From contig CANFOM010000001.1 of NCBI GenBank assembly GCA_947448725.1, forward strand, positions 1 through 64,000: 64,000 nucleotides of DNA, written 5' to 3'. This DNA is from Bacteroidota bacterium (GTDB taxonomy: Bacteria; Bacteroidota; Bacteroidia; Chitinophagales; Chitinophagaceae). The notes under the pieces are model-generated. The model did not search any database. It had not been told where the DNA came from and worked only from the letters and a program-made list of their open reading frames with translations. Made by a program: the position numbers and the translations under genes. Positions 5,281-14,849 of this stretch are shown here, piece after piece; positions within the stretch are counted from its first letter, which is position 1; the number at the start of each line of letters is the position of its first letter.

Positions 5281-6212
5281 CTCAACAACCGCTCTATCGT
5301 TGGCGCGAAATGTGCATGCTCAAGCGCATGTATTTTATTGGCTAAGGTTGCGGGTGTGTCGCTTAAAGTAACTTCACATTTTGCTTGATAAATAATTCCA
5401 CCCTCATCATAATGTTCATTCACCCAATGTATCGTGATGCCTGATTCTTTTTCTCCCGCTGCTATTACCGCTTCATGCACTCTTGATCCATACATTCCCT
5501 TACCTCCATACTTTGGTAATAATGCTGGATGTATATTGATAATGCCTTTTGGATAAGCGCGCACCAATACCTCGGGCACTTTCCATAAAAATCCAGCCAA
5601 CACGATAAATTGTATTTCGGCATTGTGTAAACTTTCTACATATCCGGTTGCCGTAAACTCGTCCTTTTTAATCATTAAAGTAGGTATTCCTTTCTCCTTG
5701 GCTATCTCCAACACCCCTGCGCCAGGCACATTACAAACTATTAATGAAACTTTGATGCGTGCCGCAGCCAAACCCCCTCCCTCAAAATATTCAATAATTT
5801 TTCTCGCATTACTCCCTGCTCCCGATGCAAATATGGCAACATGAATAGGCGCCGGAGTCAAATTTGCCGTCGAAATGGAACCAGACACAGCATCAGCCGC
5901 GGCAGTAACCCCTACTTCTCCTTCGCCACCCAATCCAAATAATCTACCTCCAACCCTGCCCAAATACCCCTTAAAAAACGCAAATTGCCCTGTAAAGAAA
6001 CTCACGAAAATGACCGAAAAAGGCCATAAAATGGTCAAAATTAGGGGATAAATGAGCCAAAAGGCCCAATTTTTGTCCAAAAACACCAAATTCAATATTT
6101 TGCTACAGAGCCTTCCACTGAGACTGCCGCCCAAGGCAAAAGTTAGGATAATTAGCCAAAATTGGCCTGGTCCCACCCCCCATTTATTCTGTAGTTTTTG
6201 AATCCCTTTCAT
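5277..6212 (-). CDS. purN: Membrane-domain/PurN fusion: phosphoribosylglycinamide formyltransferase
   Basis: This 311-residue protein has two parts. Residues 1-90 form a membrane domain (hydrophobic 17-32 and 50-72, motifs LTFALGGSLSGR and GQFAFFKGYLGR) that resembles small DUF6787-type Bacteroidota proteins. After a Gly/Ala/Ser linker, residues 123-311 are PurN, which makes FGAR from GAR and 10-formyl-THF in purine synthesis. The evidence for PurN is the phosphate loop SGAGSNARKI, the catalytic Asn/His in INIHPALLP and the Asp in HYDEGGI. No ATG occurs near the PurN start. A TTG at codon 118 (just before TPAPIHVAIF) could allow separate translation, so this is either a true fusion or two products from one frame. 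Confidence 0.88.
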   Translation of the reverse strand: MKGIQKLQNKWGVGPGQFWLIILTFALGGSLSGRLCSKILNLVFLDKNWAFWLIYPLILTILWPFSVIFVSFFTGQFAFFKGYLGRVGGRLFGLGGEGEVGVTAAADAVSGSISTANLTPAPIHVAIFASGAGSNARKIIEYFEGGGLAAARIKVSLIVCNVPGAGVLEIAKEKGIPTLMIKKDEFTATGYVESLHNAEIQFIVLAGFLWKVPEVLVRAYPKGIINIHPALLPKYGGKGMYGSRVHEAVIAAGEKESGITIHWVNEHYDEGGIIYQAKCEVTLSDTPATLANKIHALEHAHFAPTIERLLS

Positions 6213-6448
6213 TAGCCCTCAAAGGTGCCTTTTTTTTCCAAAACCACCCACCGATTCCAAAATAAATTCCTCCACAGCAAACTAACATTACATTATTATG
6301 ACATTCGTCACCCTTTTTTTTCTCAGTTCCCTGAAACTCAATAAATTCAATAAAAAAAACTTGCCTTTTTGTTAGTGTTGAATCCTATTGTTAAGTAATT
6401 TCGCCCCCGTTCGAGGACATTTTTACACCCTAGACACTTTTTGTGTAT

Positions 6449-7699
6449 ATGACAATTTTAAGAAGCCTAGCCAAGATCGTTTCGATCTTCCTATTTATCA
6501 CCCTTAGTTCATCTATCGGAAATCAATTGAATGCGCAAGATGGGAAAGCTCTTTTCTCACAAAATTGTGCTTCATGCCACGCGGTTAATAAAAAATTAAC
6601 TGGTCCTGCACTCGCAGGCGTAGAAGATCGTTGGCCTGATAAAAAGAATTTGTATGCATGGATTAAAAACAATGCTGCATTTTTAAAAACAGGAGATCCT
6701 TACGCAACTAAATTGTACAACGAGTACAATAAAACTGCAATGAACTTGTTTCCTACTTTAGCCGATAAAGATATCGATGCTATTTTAGGTTATATCAAAT
6801 CAGTTCCTGCTGCTGGTGCTGCACCAGTTGGTGGCGCCGCTGCTGCTCCTGCTGAAGAAGGAGATAGCACTTTGGTTTTTGGTTTACTTGCTTTAATATT
6901 AGCTGTTGTTTCTTTAATACTGTTACAAGTTAATAGCAACTTAAAAAAATTATCTGATGATAAAGCAGGCATCCCTGCTACCGAGCCAGTTCCTTTTTAC
7001 AGAAACAAAGCTTACATCGCTTTCGTCTCTATAATTTTATTTATTGTGGGCGGTTACATGACTACCGTTGGTGCCATGGGCCTAGGTCGCTCCAAAGATT
7101 ATCAACCCGAACAACCTATTTACTATTCTCATAAAGTACACGCAGGCGTTAATCAAATTAACTGTCAGTACTGTCATATTGGTGTGTACCAAGGCAAACA
7201 AGCTACACTTCCTAGTGTGAATGTTTGTATGAACTGTCACTTAGCCATTAATGAATACAAAGGAGAACCTTTGAAAAGAGAAAATGGTGATGTAGTTGAT
7301 GGTACTGCCGAAATAAAAAAATTATACAAATACGCTGGCTTCACCGAAGGACAACCTTGGGATGCGGCTAATGCTAAACCTATCGAGTGGGTGCGTATTC
7401 ACAACTTACCTGATCACGTTTACTTTAACCATGCGCAACACGTGAACGCTGGTCAAGTAGCTTGTCAACAATGTCATGGCGAAATTCAAAAAATGGGTGA
7501 AGTAAAACAATTTACAGATTTAAGTATGGGCTGGTGTGTGAACTGTCATAGAAACACACAAGTTCAATTTAAAGACAATGGTTTTTACAGCATCTATGAA
7601 AAATTCCATGCCGATTTAAAAAGCGGTAAGATTGATAGCACGAAAGGAATTACAGTAGAAAAAATTGGTGGTACGGAGTGTCAAAAATGTCACTACTAA
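6449..7699 (+). CDS. actA: Alternative complex III subunit A, multiheme cytochrome c
   Basis: ActA is the heme-bearing periplasmic subunit of alternative complex III, which oxidises menaquinol and passes electrons to the oxidase. The ATG at 6449 gives 416 residues. A GTG two codons upstream also opens the frame. A signal peptide is followed by a class I cytochrome c domain (CASCH near residue 40), two hydrophobic segments (about 146-165 and 188-207), and a C-terminal region with five CxxCH motifs (CQYCH, CMNCH, CQQCH, CVNCH, CQKCH). That makes six heme sites, where the classical ActA has five. It is the first gene of a long operon. Confidence 0.95.
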   Translation: MTILRSLAKIVSIFLFITLSSSIGNQLNAQDGKALFSQNCASCHAVNKKLTGPALAGVEDRWPDKKNLYAWIKNNAAFLKTGDPYATKLYNEYNKTAMNLFPTLADKDIDAILGYIKSVPAAGAAPVGGAAAAPAEEGDSTLVFGLLALILAVVSLILLQVNSNLKKLSDDKAGIPATEPVPFYRNKAYIAFVSIILFIVGGYMTTVGAMGLGRSKDYQPEQPIYYSHKVHAGVNQINCQYCHIGVYQGKQATLPSVNVCMNCHLAINEYKGEPLKRENGDVVDGTAEIKKLYKYAGFTEGQPWDAANAKPIEWVRIHNLPDHVYFNHAQHVNAGQVACQQCHGEIQKMGEVKQFTDLSMGWCVNCHRNTQVQFKDNGFYSIYEKFHADLKSGKIDSTKGITVEKIGGTECQKCHY

Positions 7700-7755
7700 T
7701 CACTGTTGATTTAATAAAGATTAATAAAGAAGCGTAATATTTTATATACATTACT

Positions 7756-10700
7756 ATGGAGCAAAAAAAGCACTGGCAAAGTTTTGGAGAATTAAATAAT
7801 TCTGAAGCTTTTAACAACGAAGTTCAAAACGAATTCAAGGAAGAACTTCCTTTTGTTGAAGACGAATCTACTTTGGAAAAAGGAGAAAGTTTTTTACAAG
7901 CTAAAGCACCTCGTCGTGACTTTCTAAAATATGTTGGTTTTAGTACCGCTGCAGCTGCAGTGGCTGCTAGTTGCGAAATGCCTATTAAAAAAGCTATTCC
8001 TTTCGCTAACAAACCCGAAGATATTGTTCCTGGTATCGCCGATTATTATGCTACGACTTATGTGCAAGATGGTGATGTAGTAAGTGTAATTGCTAAAGTG
8101 CGTGATGGTCGCCCTATTAAATTAGAAGGTAATGATTTAAGTCCAATCACTGCTGGAGGTACTTCGGCTCGTGTGCAAGCTTCTGTCTTAGATTTATATG
8201 ATACCGCTCGTTTGCGTTTTCCAAGTATTGCTGGTAAAGAAGCTACTTTTGAAGACATCGATAAAGCTATTGCTGGTGAATTAAATACTGACGCAGTTAT
8301 TGTTACTAGTTCTATTACTTCTCCTTCTACCAAACAAATCATTGCTCAATTTTTAGCAAAACATCCGGGTAGCAAACATGTTACTTACGATGCAGTTTCT
8401 CACAGCGCTATGTTATTAGCCAACGAAGCTAGTTATGGTAAAAAAATAATTCCTTCTTATCATTTTGAAAAAGCAAAAGCCATTGTTTCTTTAAGTGCCG
8501 ATTTCTTGGGTACTTGGTTAAGCCCTGTTGAATTTGCTAGACAATATGCAGTGGGTAAAAAAATAGATGAAAAAAATCCTGCGATGAGCAAACATATCCA
8601 CTTTGAAACAGTGGCGAGTTTGACCGGCTCTAATGCAGATGATAAATATTTATGCCGTCCTTCGGAATTGCCTTTAGTAGCTGCTGCTTTATTAAGCGCA
8701 GTGAATGGTGGTGAAATAAATGGCATTACTGATGCTAAATTAAAAGCAGGAATTGAATCGGCTGCAAAAGCATTAACTGCTAATAAAGGCGCTGCTTTAG
8801 TGGTGTCGGGTAGCAACAATGTAAATGAACAAATTATTGTTAATGCAATTAATAATGCCATTGGCGCCAATGGTACCACGATTAATTTTGGGGCAACTTT
8901 AAATTATCGTCAAGGTATTGATAGCGATTTTGCCAACTTAGTTGAGGATATGAATGCAGGTAAAGTAAACGCTGTTTTATTTTATGGCGCTAACCCTGTT
9001 TACACTTGGCCTGCTGCTGATAAAGTAAAAGCAGGTTTAGCAAAAGTAAAAACTACTATTTCTTTCAATGCTAAATTGGATGAAACTACAGCAGTTTGTA
9101 AATTCGTTATTCCCGATCACCATTTCTTAGAAAGTTGGGGAGATGCTGAACCAATCTCTGGTCACATTTCTTTTATCCAACCTACGATCTCTCCTTTATT
9201 TAAAACTCGTGCTTTCCAAGATTCATTATTAAAATGGTCTGGAGATGCAGCTGATTATACTACTTACTTAAAAAATTATTGGTCTGCTAAATTAGGTGGC
9301 GAAAATGGTTGGAACAAAACACTTCAAGCTGGTGTATTGAATCCAACTACTTCTACTAATAGCGGCGCTACTATTAATGCTGCTGCGGTTAACAATGCAG
9401 TGGCTGCAGTAAGTGCTACTAAGGCTGCCTCTAATGATAAGCTTAAAATTGAATTAGCCCTTTACCAAAAAGTTGGTATTGGTGCAGGTCAAGGTGCAAG
9501 CAACCCTTGGTTACAAGAATTACCCGATCCAGTAACACGTGCTACTTGGGACAACTATATTATAGTATCTCCTTCGATGGCGAAATCTTTATTAAACATC
9601 GACTTAACCAATCCTGGTCAAGCAGATGCTTATGAAGTTAAACCGCCTAAGCAAGTGGTTAAATTAACGGTGGACGGAAAAACAATTGAACTTCCTGTTT
9701 TAATTATACCTGGTACACATCCTCAAACCGTTGGTATTGCTGTGGGTTACGGCCGCGCAGAAGCTATTGGTAAATCGGTAATTGGTACTGGTAAAAATGC
9801 CTATCCTTTAGCTTGCATCGAAAATGGTTTAGTTCATTTTAGTTGCAGCGATGTTACCTTAACAGTAACTGGCGAAACTTATCCAGTGGCTTTAACTCAA
9901 ACACATTTCCGTTACGATACTGCTCAAGGGGTGCGTACCGAAGTAGTAAAAGAAATTTCTTTTGCTGAGTATACAAAAAATCCAAAAGTAATTTTAGAAG
10001 ATAGAGAAGCAGAAACTAAACCTTACGGCGGATTAGAAAATTATGAAGCACAAGGAACTATTTATCCAGTATACGATCGTCCAGGAATTAAATGGGGCAT
10101 GAGTGTGGATTTAAATAGTTGTAATGGTTGCGGTGCTTGCGTAGTAGCATGTAACGCAGAGAACAACGTTTCTGTAGTAGGTAAACCAGAAGTTTTACGT
10201 GGTCATGAAATGCATTGGTTGCGTATTGATAAATATTTTAGTGGTGATATGGATAATCCTAAAGTGGTTTTCCAACCTTTAATGTGTCAACATTGCGACA
10301 ACGCTCCTTGTGAGAACGTTTGTCCAGTAGCTGCCACCAACCATAGCTCTGAAGGTTTAAACCAAATGACCTATAACCGTTGTATTGGTACTCGTTATTG
10401 CGCAAACAACTGTCCTTTCAAAGTACGTCGTTTTAACTGGGCCGATTATACTGGTGCAGATAGTTTCCCTGATAATCAAGTGGGTGAAGTAAACGATGTA
10501 GTATTAAATATGGGTGACGACTTAACAAGAATGGTATTGAATCCTGATGTGACTGTTCGTTCTCGTGGGGTGATTGAAAAATGTTCTTTCTGCGTTCAAC
10601 GTTTACAAGCTGCTAAATTAGATGCGAAAAAAGATTCTCGTCCAATGGTAGATTCAGATGTGAAAGTAGCTTGTCAACAATCTTGTCCTACCAACGCCAT

Positions 10701-10857
10701 TAATTTTGGTAACGCCAACGATAAACACAGCGCTATTACTAAAGTTCGTTTGGAAACGCCGAACCGTCAGTTTTATGTGTTGGAACAATTACACGTATTA
10801 CCTAATGTGACTTACTTAACCAAAGTGAGAAACTCTAATGAAACAGCAGAAGCTTAA
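7756..10857 (+). CDS. actB: Alternative complex III subunit B, molybdopterin-like/iron-sulfur protein
   Basis: This 1033-residue fusion of a molybdopterin-oxidoreductase-like domain (about 50-720, without recognisable cofactor ligands) and a ferredoxin-like domain is the usual ActB layout. A twin-arginine-type signal (RRDFLKYVG, then an Ala-rich stretch and a Cys) is near residue 50. The C-terminal domain has cysteine clusters CNGCGACVVAC, CQHCDNAPCENVC, CIGTRYCANNC and CSFCVQRL...CQQSC, matching the three [4Fe-4S] and one [3Fe-4S] centre known for this complex. It moves electrons from the quinol site in ActC to the hemes. Confidence 0.95.
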   Translation: MEQKKHWQSFGELNNSEAFNNEVQNEFKEELPFVEDESTLEKGESFLQAKAPRRDFLKYVGFSTAAAAVAASCEMPIKKAIPFANKPEDIVPGIADYYATTYVQDGDVVSVIAKVRDGRPIKLEGNDLSPITAGGTSARVQASVLDLYDTARLRFPSIAGKEATFEDIDKAIAGELNTDAVIVTSSITSPSTKQIIAQFLAKHPGSKHVTYDAVSHSAMLLANEASYGKKIIPSYHFEKAKAIVSLSADFLGTWLSPVEFARQYAVGKKIDEKNPAMSKHIHFETVASLTGSNADDKYLCRPSELPLVAAALLSAVNGGEINGITDAKLKAGIESAAKALTANKGAALVVSGSNNVNEQIIVNAINNAIGANGTTINFGATLNYRQGIDSDFANLVEDMNAGKVNAVLFYGANPVYTWPAADKVKAGLAKVKTTISFNAKLDETTAVCKFVIPDHHFLESWGDAEPISGHISFIQPTISPLFKTRAFQDSLLKWSGDAADYTTYLKNYWSAKLGGENGWNKTLQAGVLNPTTSTNSGATINAAAVNNAVAAVSATKAASNDKLKIELALYQKVGIGAGQGASNPWLQELPDPVTRATWDNYIIVSPSMAKSLLNIDLTNPGQADAYEVKPPKQVVKLTVDGKTIELPVLIIPGTHPQTVGIAVGYGRAEAIGKSVIGTGKNAYPLACIENGLVHFSCSDVTLTVTGETYPVALTQTHFRYDTAQGVRTEVVKEISFAEYTKNPKVILEDREAETKPYGGLENYEAQGTIYPVYDRPGIKWGMSVDLNSCNGCGACVVACNAENNVSVVGKPEVLRGHEMHWLRIDKYFSGDMDNPKVVFQPLMCQHCDNAPCENVCPVAATNHSSEGLNQMTYNRCIGTRYCANNCPFKVRRFNWADYTGADSFPDNQVGEVNDVVLNMGDDLTRMVLNPDVTVRSRGVIEKCSFCVQRLQAAKLDAKKDSRPMVDSDVKVACQQSCPTNAINFGNANDKHSAITKVRLETPNRQFYVLEQLHVLPNVTYLTKVRNSNETAEA

Positions 10858-10891
10858 AATATTTAGATTAAAAAATTAAGAAATAGTAGAT

Positions 10892-12337
10892 ATGCATATT
10901 AAGTACGAATCACAGTTGCGCGAACCCTTGGTATATGGTGAGAAAAACTTTCACCAAGTTACCGAAGATATTTTGCGCCCTATCGAAGTGAAGCCATCTC
11001 GTTTATGGTACATTGGTTTTTTCATTGCTGTTACTCTTTTATTATTTGGGGTATACAGTTTGTACCGTGAGGTAACTTATGGTGTGGGCCAATGGAACTT
11101 AAATAAAACCATCGGTTGGGGTTGGGACATTACTAACTTCGTTTGGTGGGTAGGTATTGGTCACGCTGGTACTTTAATTTCTGCTGTATTATTATTATTC
11201 CGTCAAGGTTGGAGAACAGGGGTGAATCGTGCCGCAGAAGCGATGACTATTTTCGCCGTTATGTGCGCTGGTCAATTCCCTATCTTCCACATGGGTCGTG
11301 TTTGGTTGGCGTTTTTCATTATGCCTTATCCTAACTCTCGTGGTCCATTATGGGTGAACTTTAACTCTCCTTTATTGTGGGACGTTTTTGCCATCTCTAC
11401 TTACTTCACTGTTTCCTTATTATTCTGGTACTCTGGTTTATTACCTGATCTAGCTACTGTTCGTGATCGCGCCTTTACTAAACTTAGAAAAAAATTATAT
11501 GGTATTGCTTCTTTTGGTTGGACAGGTTCTACCAAACATTGGCAACGTCACGAAAGTTTATCTTTAGTGTTGGCTGGTTTAAGTACGCCACTGGTATTGT
11601 CGGTGCACACTATTGTATCTTTTGACTTTGCTACTTCTGTAATTCCTGGTTGGCATACGACCATCTTCCCTCCTTACTTTGTGGCTGGTGCGATTTTCTC
11701 TGGCTTCGCCATGGTTCAATCTTTATTATTAGTGGTTCGTAAAGTATTTGGTTTAACCGATTACATTACGATTGGTCACATCGACTTAATGAATAAAGTA
11801 ATTGTACTTACTGGTTCGATTGTAGGTATCGCTTACTTAACAGAATTATTTATGGGTTGGTATTCTCAAAATAAATATGAAGGATATACTTTTTGGTATA
11901 GCCGTGCTTATTTATTTAGCCCTTATGGTTGGAGCTATTGGGGTATGATGGCTTGTAACGTATTGTCTCCTCAAATTTTCTGGTCTAGAAAAATGAGAAG
12001 AAATGTTTTTGTTACTTTCTTCATGAGTATCATCGTTAACATTGGTATGTGGTTTGAGCGTTTCGTTATCATTGTTACTTCTTTATACCGTGATTATTTA
12101 CCTTCTAGTTGGTCTGTTTACTACAGCCCTTCTATTTGGGAGATTGGTTTTTATATGGGAACCTTTGGTTTATTCTTTACTTGCTTCTTCTTGTTCGCTA
12201 AATATTTCCCTGTGATTGCGGTTGCAGAAATTAAATATGTGTTAAAGAGAAGTGGTGAATCTTACAAACCCGAATTTGAGAAATTGGAAGCCCAAACCTT
12301 GGATTCATTTGTTCACGATAATGCGCATGCACATTAA
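10892..12337 (+). CDS. actC: Alternative complex III subunit C, NrfD-like quinol-binding protein
   Basis: This 481-residue NrfD/PsrC-family integral membrane protein has about ten helices. It starts with a soluble N-terminal segment (YESQLREPLVYGEKNFHQVT) that is typical of ActC. Motifs such as WWVGIGHAGTLISAVL and MTIFAVMCAGQFPIFHMGR lie in the helices that form the menaquinol site. It ends with a His-containing tail. The gene is 34 bp after actB and 26 bp before actD. Confidence 0.95.
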   Translation: MHIKYESQLREPLVYGEKNFHQVTEDILRPIEVKPSRLWYIGFFIAVTLLLFGVYSLYREVTYGVGQWNLNKTIGWGWDITNFVWWVGIGHAGTLISAVLLLFRQGWRTGVNRAAEAMTIFAVMCAGQFPIFHMGRVWLAFFIMPYPNSRGPLWVNFNSPLLWDVFAISTYFTVSLLFWYSGLLPDLATVRDRAFTKLRKKLYGIASFGWTGSTKHWQRHESLSLVLAGLSTPLVLSVHTIVSFDFATSVIPGWHTTIFPPYFVAGAIFSGFAMVQSLLLVVRKVFGLTDYITIGHIDLMNKVIVLTGSIVGIAYLTELFMGWYSQNKYEGYTFWYSRAYLFSPYGWSYWGMMACNVLSPQIFWSRKMRRNVFVTFFMSIIVNIGMWFERFVIIVTSLYRDYLPSSWSVYYSPSIWEIGFYMGTFGLFFTCFFLFAKYFPVIAVAEIKYVLKRSGESYKPEFEKLEAQTLDSFVHDNAHAH

Positions 12338-12363
12338 TTATAATATCGATTAAGAAAAAGATT

Positions 12364-12951
12364 ATGGCACAAAAGAAATTTGTAGTTGGTTGTTTTGATG
12401 AAGAAAAGGTTTTATTCCCTGCAGTAAAGCAAGTGCGTGCTGCTGGTTATAAAATCAAAGACGTATACACGCCCTTCGCTGTGCATGGTTTAGACCACGC
12501 ATTGGGTATGCGCGAAACAAGCTTACACACCGCTGGTTTTATTTATGGTATTACAGGTACCGCTACTGCAGTTAGTGCTATTAGCTGGATTTTTACCAAA
12601 GACTGGCCTTTAAATATTGGTGGTAAACCTCACTTTGCTTTACCAGCTTGGATTCCTATTATATTTGAGTTAACCGTTTTGTTTGCTGCGGTAGGTATGG
12701 TAATGACTTTTTGTTGGTTATGTCAATTAGCACCTGGTGTTAAAAAACATCATTTTCACAAACGTGCTACCGATGATTTATTTGTAATGGTGATTGAGTG
12801 CACCGAAAAAACAAATGCAGAAGATTTAGTAGCCTTATTAAAATCAAATGGTGCGGTAGAAACCGATATCCAAATAGCAGAAGAAGGTTGGTGGTTTGGT
12901 ACCTATGATAAGAACGACGATTTATATAACAACAAACAAGTGGCCCTTTAG
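12364..12951 (+). CDS. actD: Alternative complex III subunit D (DUF3341)
   Basis: This 195-residue DUF3341 protein has the usual N-terminal FVVGCFDEEKVLFPAV segment, then an amphipathic part (YTPFAVHGLDHALGMR), two membrane helices (about 58-78 and 95-120) and a soluble C-terminal domain. ActD is a structural subunit without cofactors that anchors the peripheral part of the complex. Its length is as expected. Confidence 0.93.
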   Translation: MAQKKFVVGCFDEEKVLFPAVKQVRAAGYKIKDVYTPFAVHGLDHALGMRETSLHTAGFIYGITGTATAVSAISWIFTKDWPLNIGGKPHFALPAWIPIIFELTVLFAAVGMVMTFCWLCQLAPGVKKHHFHKRATDDLFVMVIECTEKTNAEDLVALLKSNGAVETDIQIAEEGWWFGTYDKNDDLYNNKQVAL

Positions 12952-12991
12952 CACTAACAATAATTAGATCAAGTATAATCTAACCAGAACG

Positions 12992-13594
12992 ATGAAGAAA
13001 AAAAATAACATTAATAAGAGTCTGCTTTTAAGCATGGTTATGGCAGTAGTTGCTTTAACAAGTTGCGACGATGTAAAGCGTACGCCCGGTAAGATCTATA
13101 TGCCCGATATGGCTTATAGTCGTGCGTATGAAACTTATGCAGATCATAGCAATTTAACTGAAAAAGGAATTCATTACGATAACCTTCCTGTTGTGGGCAC
13201 AATGGCACGTGGTAAGGAAATGCCTTTTCCTTATGCAAAAGATAAAGCAGGTGATACTACTAATTACCATGCTTCTAAATTGGTACCCAATCCAATTGAT
13301 TCTTTAAATGAAAAAGACGCGGCCGAAGCTGAACGTTTGTATTTAGTGAACTGTGGTATTTGCCATGGCGCTAAATTAAATGGCAACGGTCCTTTGTATA
13401 AAGATGGCAATGGTCCTTATCCTGCAAAACCTGCTACTTTAGTAGGCGATGTAAAATATGAGAGCATGCCTGCTGGTCAAATGTTTTATTCTGTTGCTTA
13501 CGGAAAAAACTTGATGGGCTCTTATGCATCACAATTGAATAAGCGTCAACGCTGGATGATTATTAAATATATTAAGAATAAACAAAAGAAGTAA
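12992..13594 (+). CDS. actE: Alternative complex III subunit E, monoheme cytochrome c lipoprotein
   Basis: This 200-residue lipoprotein (signal to LTSC, C near 28) has one heme site, CGICHG, near residue 118. The MPFPYAKD and NGNGPLYKDG segments are typical of ActE. It is a periplasmic mono-heme subunit that relays electrons towards the oxidase. It overlaps nothing and is followed at once (1 bp) by actF. Confidence 0.93.
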   Translation: MKKKNNINKSLLLSMVMAVVALTSCDDVKRTPGKIYMPDMAYSRAYETYADHSNLTEKGIHYDNLPVVGTMARGKEMPFPYAKDKAGDTTNYHASKLVPNPIDSLNEKDAAEAERLYLVNCGICHGAKLNGNGPLYKDGNGPYPAKPATLVGDVKYESMPAGQMFYSVAYGKNLMGSYASQLNKRQRWMIIKYIKNKQKK

Positions 13595-13595
13595 G

Positions 13596-14825
13596 ATGGC
13601 ATCTATTAAAGAGCAATTTGAAATTCCTGGTAGTCTTAAAACATGGTCTTATGCTTTAATTGGCATAGGTGGCGCTGCATTATTATACGGCATGTTTACC
13701 AAAGGCTTTAGCAGTGACGAACATGAGCAAGTGCATTTTTGGGGAACCTTAATGTACAACAGTATTTTTTGGACTTTAGTGACCAATGCTGCTATGTTCT
13801 TTTTATGTTTTAGTACCATGGCCATGGCTGCCTGGATGCAATCTTTTAGAAGAATTGCCGAAGCCATTTCTACTTTAGTACCCATCTTTGGTGGTATTAC
13901 TTTATTGGTTTTATTTTATGTAGTACTTTCTCATAATCATCATATCTACCATTGGTTAGATGCTGAAGCAGTTGCAAAAGATCCTATCTTAAAAGGAAAA
14001 TCTGGTTTCTTAAATCCTACTTTCTTTATTATATGGACAACATTAACTATTTCTCTTTGGAGTTATTTCGGATACAGAATGCGTCAAATTAGCTTGGAAG
14101 CAGATATCGCTCCTATGGATGCAGACACTGCTCATAAATTTAATGTACGCAGTATGGTTCGTTCTGGATTTTTCTTAGTGTGGTTTGGTTTAACCGTAGC
14201 TTCTACTGTGCCTTGGTTGTGGTTAATGAGTATTGATGCTCATTGGTATTCGACCATGTATAGCTGGTATACTTTTGCTAGCTCTTTTGTGGCAGGTATG
14301 GCTTTAATTGCACTTTGGTTAATCTACATGAAAAATAAAGGATACATGGAATTGTCCAACAGCGAGCACTTACATGACGTAGGTAAATTCATGTTTGCCT
14401 TTTCTATCTTCTGGACTTATTTATGGTTCTCTCAATACATGCTTATTTGGTACGCCAATATTCCTGAAGAAACCGTTTACTTCAAGCACCGTGTGCAAGG
14501 AGCGTACAAACCTATTTTCTTCTTAAACTTATTTATCAATTTCCTTTGCCCATTAATCATATTAATGAAGCGCTCTGCCAAACGTAATTTTACTTTGATG
14601 GCGTTTATGGCCGTGCTTATTTTATTTGGTCACTGGATTGATTTTTACCAAATGGTGATGGGTAGCTTAATGAAAGAACACGTGAGTTTGGGTTGGTTTG
14701 ATTTTGGTATTTTATCTTTCTTTGTAGGGTTGATGATTTTAATGGTTGCGCGTTCTATGGCTAGCAAGCCTTTAATTGCGAAGTACCACCCATTCCTTAA
14801 AGAAAGTATTATTCATCAAGTATAA
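13596..14825 (+). CDS. actF: Alternative complex III subunit F, NrfD-like membrane protein
   Basis: This 409-residue integral membrane protein has about ten helices and is related to ActC. It begins with KEQFEIPGSLKTWSYALIGIGG. The WSQY-like segment (WFSQYMLIWYANIPEETVY) and the final AKYHPFLKES tail are typical of ActF in Bacteroidota. It is thought not to bind quinol itself and to take part in proton-translocating architecture. It is followed after 24 bp by coxB, in keeping with an Act-oxidase supercomplex. Confidence 0.93.
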   Translation: MASIKEQFEIPGSLKTWSYALIGIGGAALLYGMFTKGFSSDEHEQVHFWGTLMYNSIFWTLVTNAAMFFLCFSTMAMAAWMQSFRRIAEAISTLVPIFGGITLLVLFYVVLSHNHHIYHWLDAEAVAKDPILKGKSGFLNPTFFIIWTTLTISLWSYFGYRMRQISLEADIAPMDADTAHKFNVRSMVRSGFFLVWFGLTVASTVPWLWLMSIDAHWYSTMYSWYTFASSFVAGMALIALWLIYMKNKGYMELSNSEHLHDVGKFMFAFSIFWTYLWFSQYMLIWYANIPEETVYFKHRVQGAYKPIFFLNLFINFLCPLIILMKRSAKRNFTLMAFMAVLILFGHWIDFYQMVMGSLMKEHVSLGWFDFGILSFFVGLMILMVARSMASKPLIAKYHPFLKESIIHQV

Positions 14826-14849
14826 TTATTGATTTAGAAAAAACGAATT

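Noticed and set aside
6213-6448. Promoter of the act operon
   Set aside because: TAATTTCG and TAGTGTTG resemble the Bacteroidota -7 box, but none has a TTG at the right distance. Not precise enough to list.
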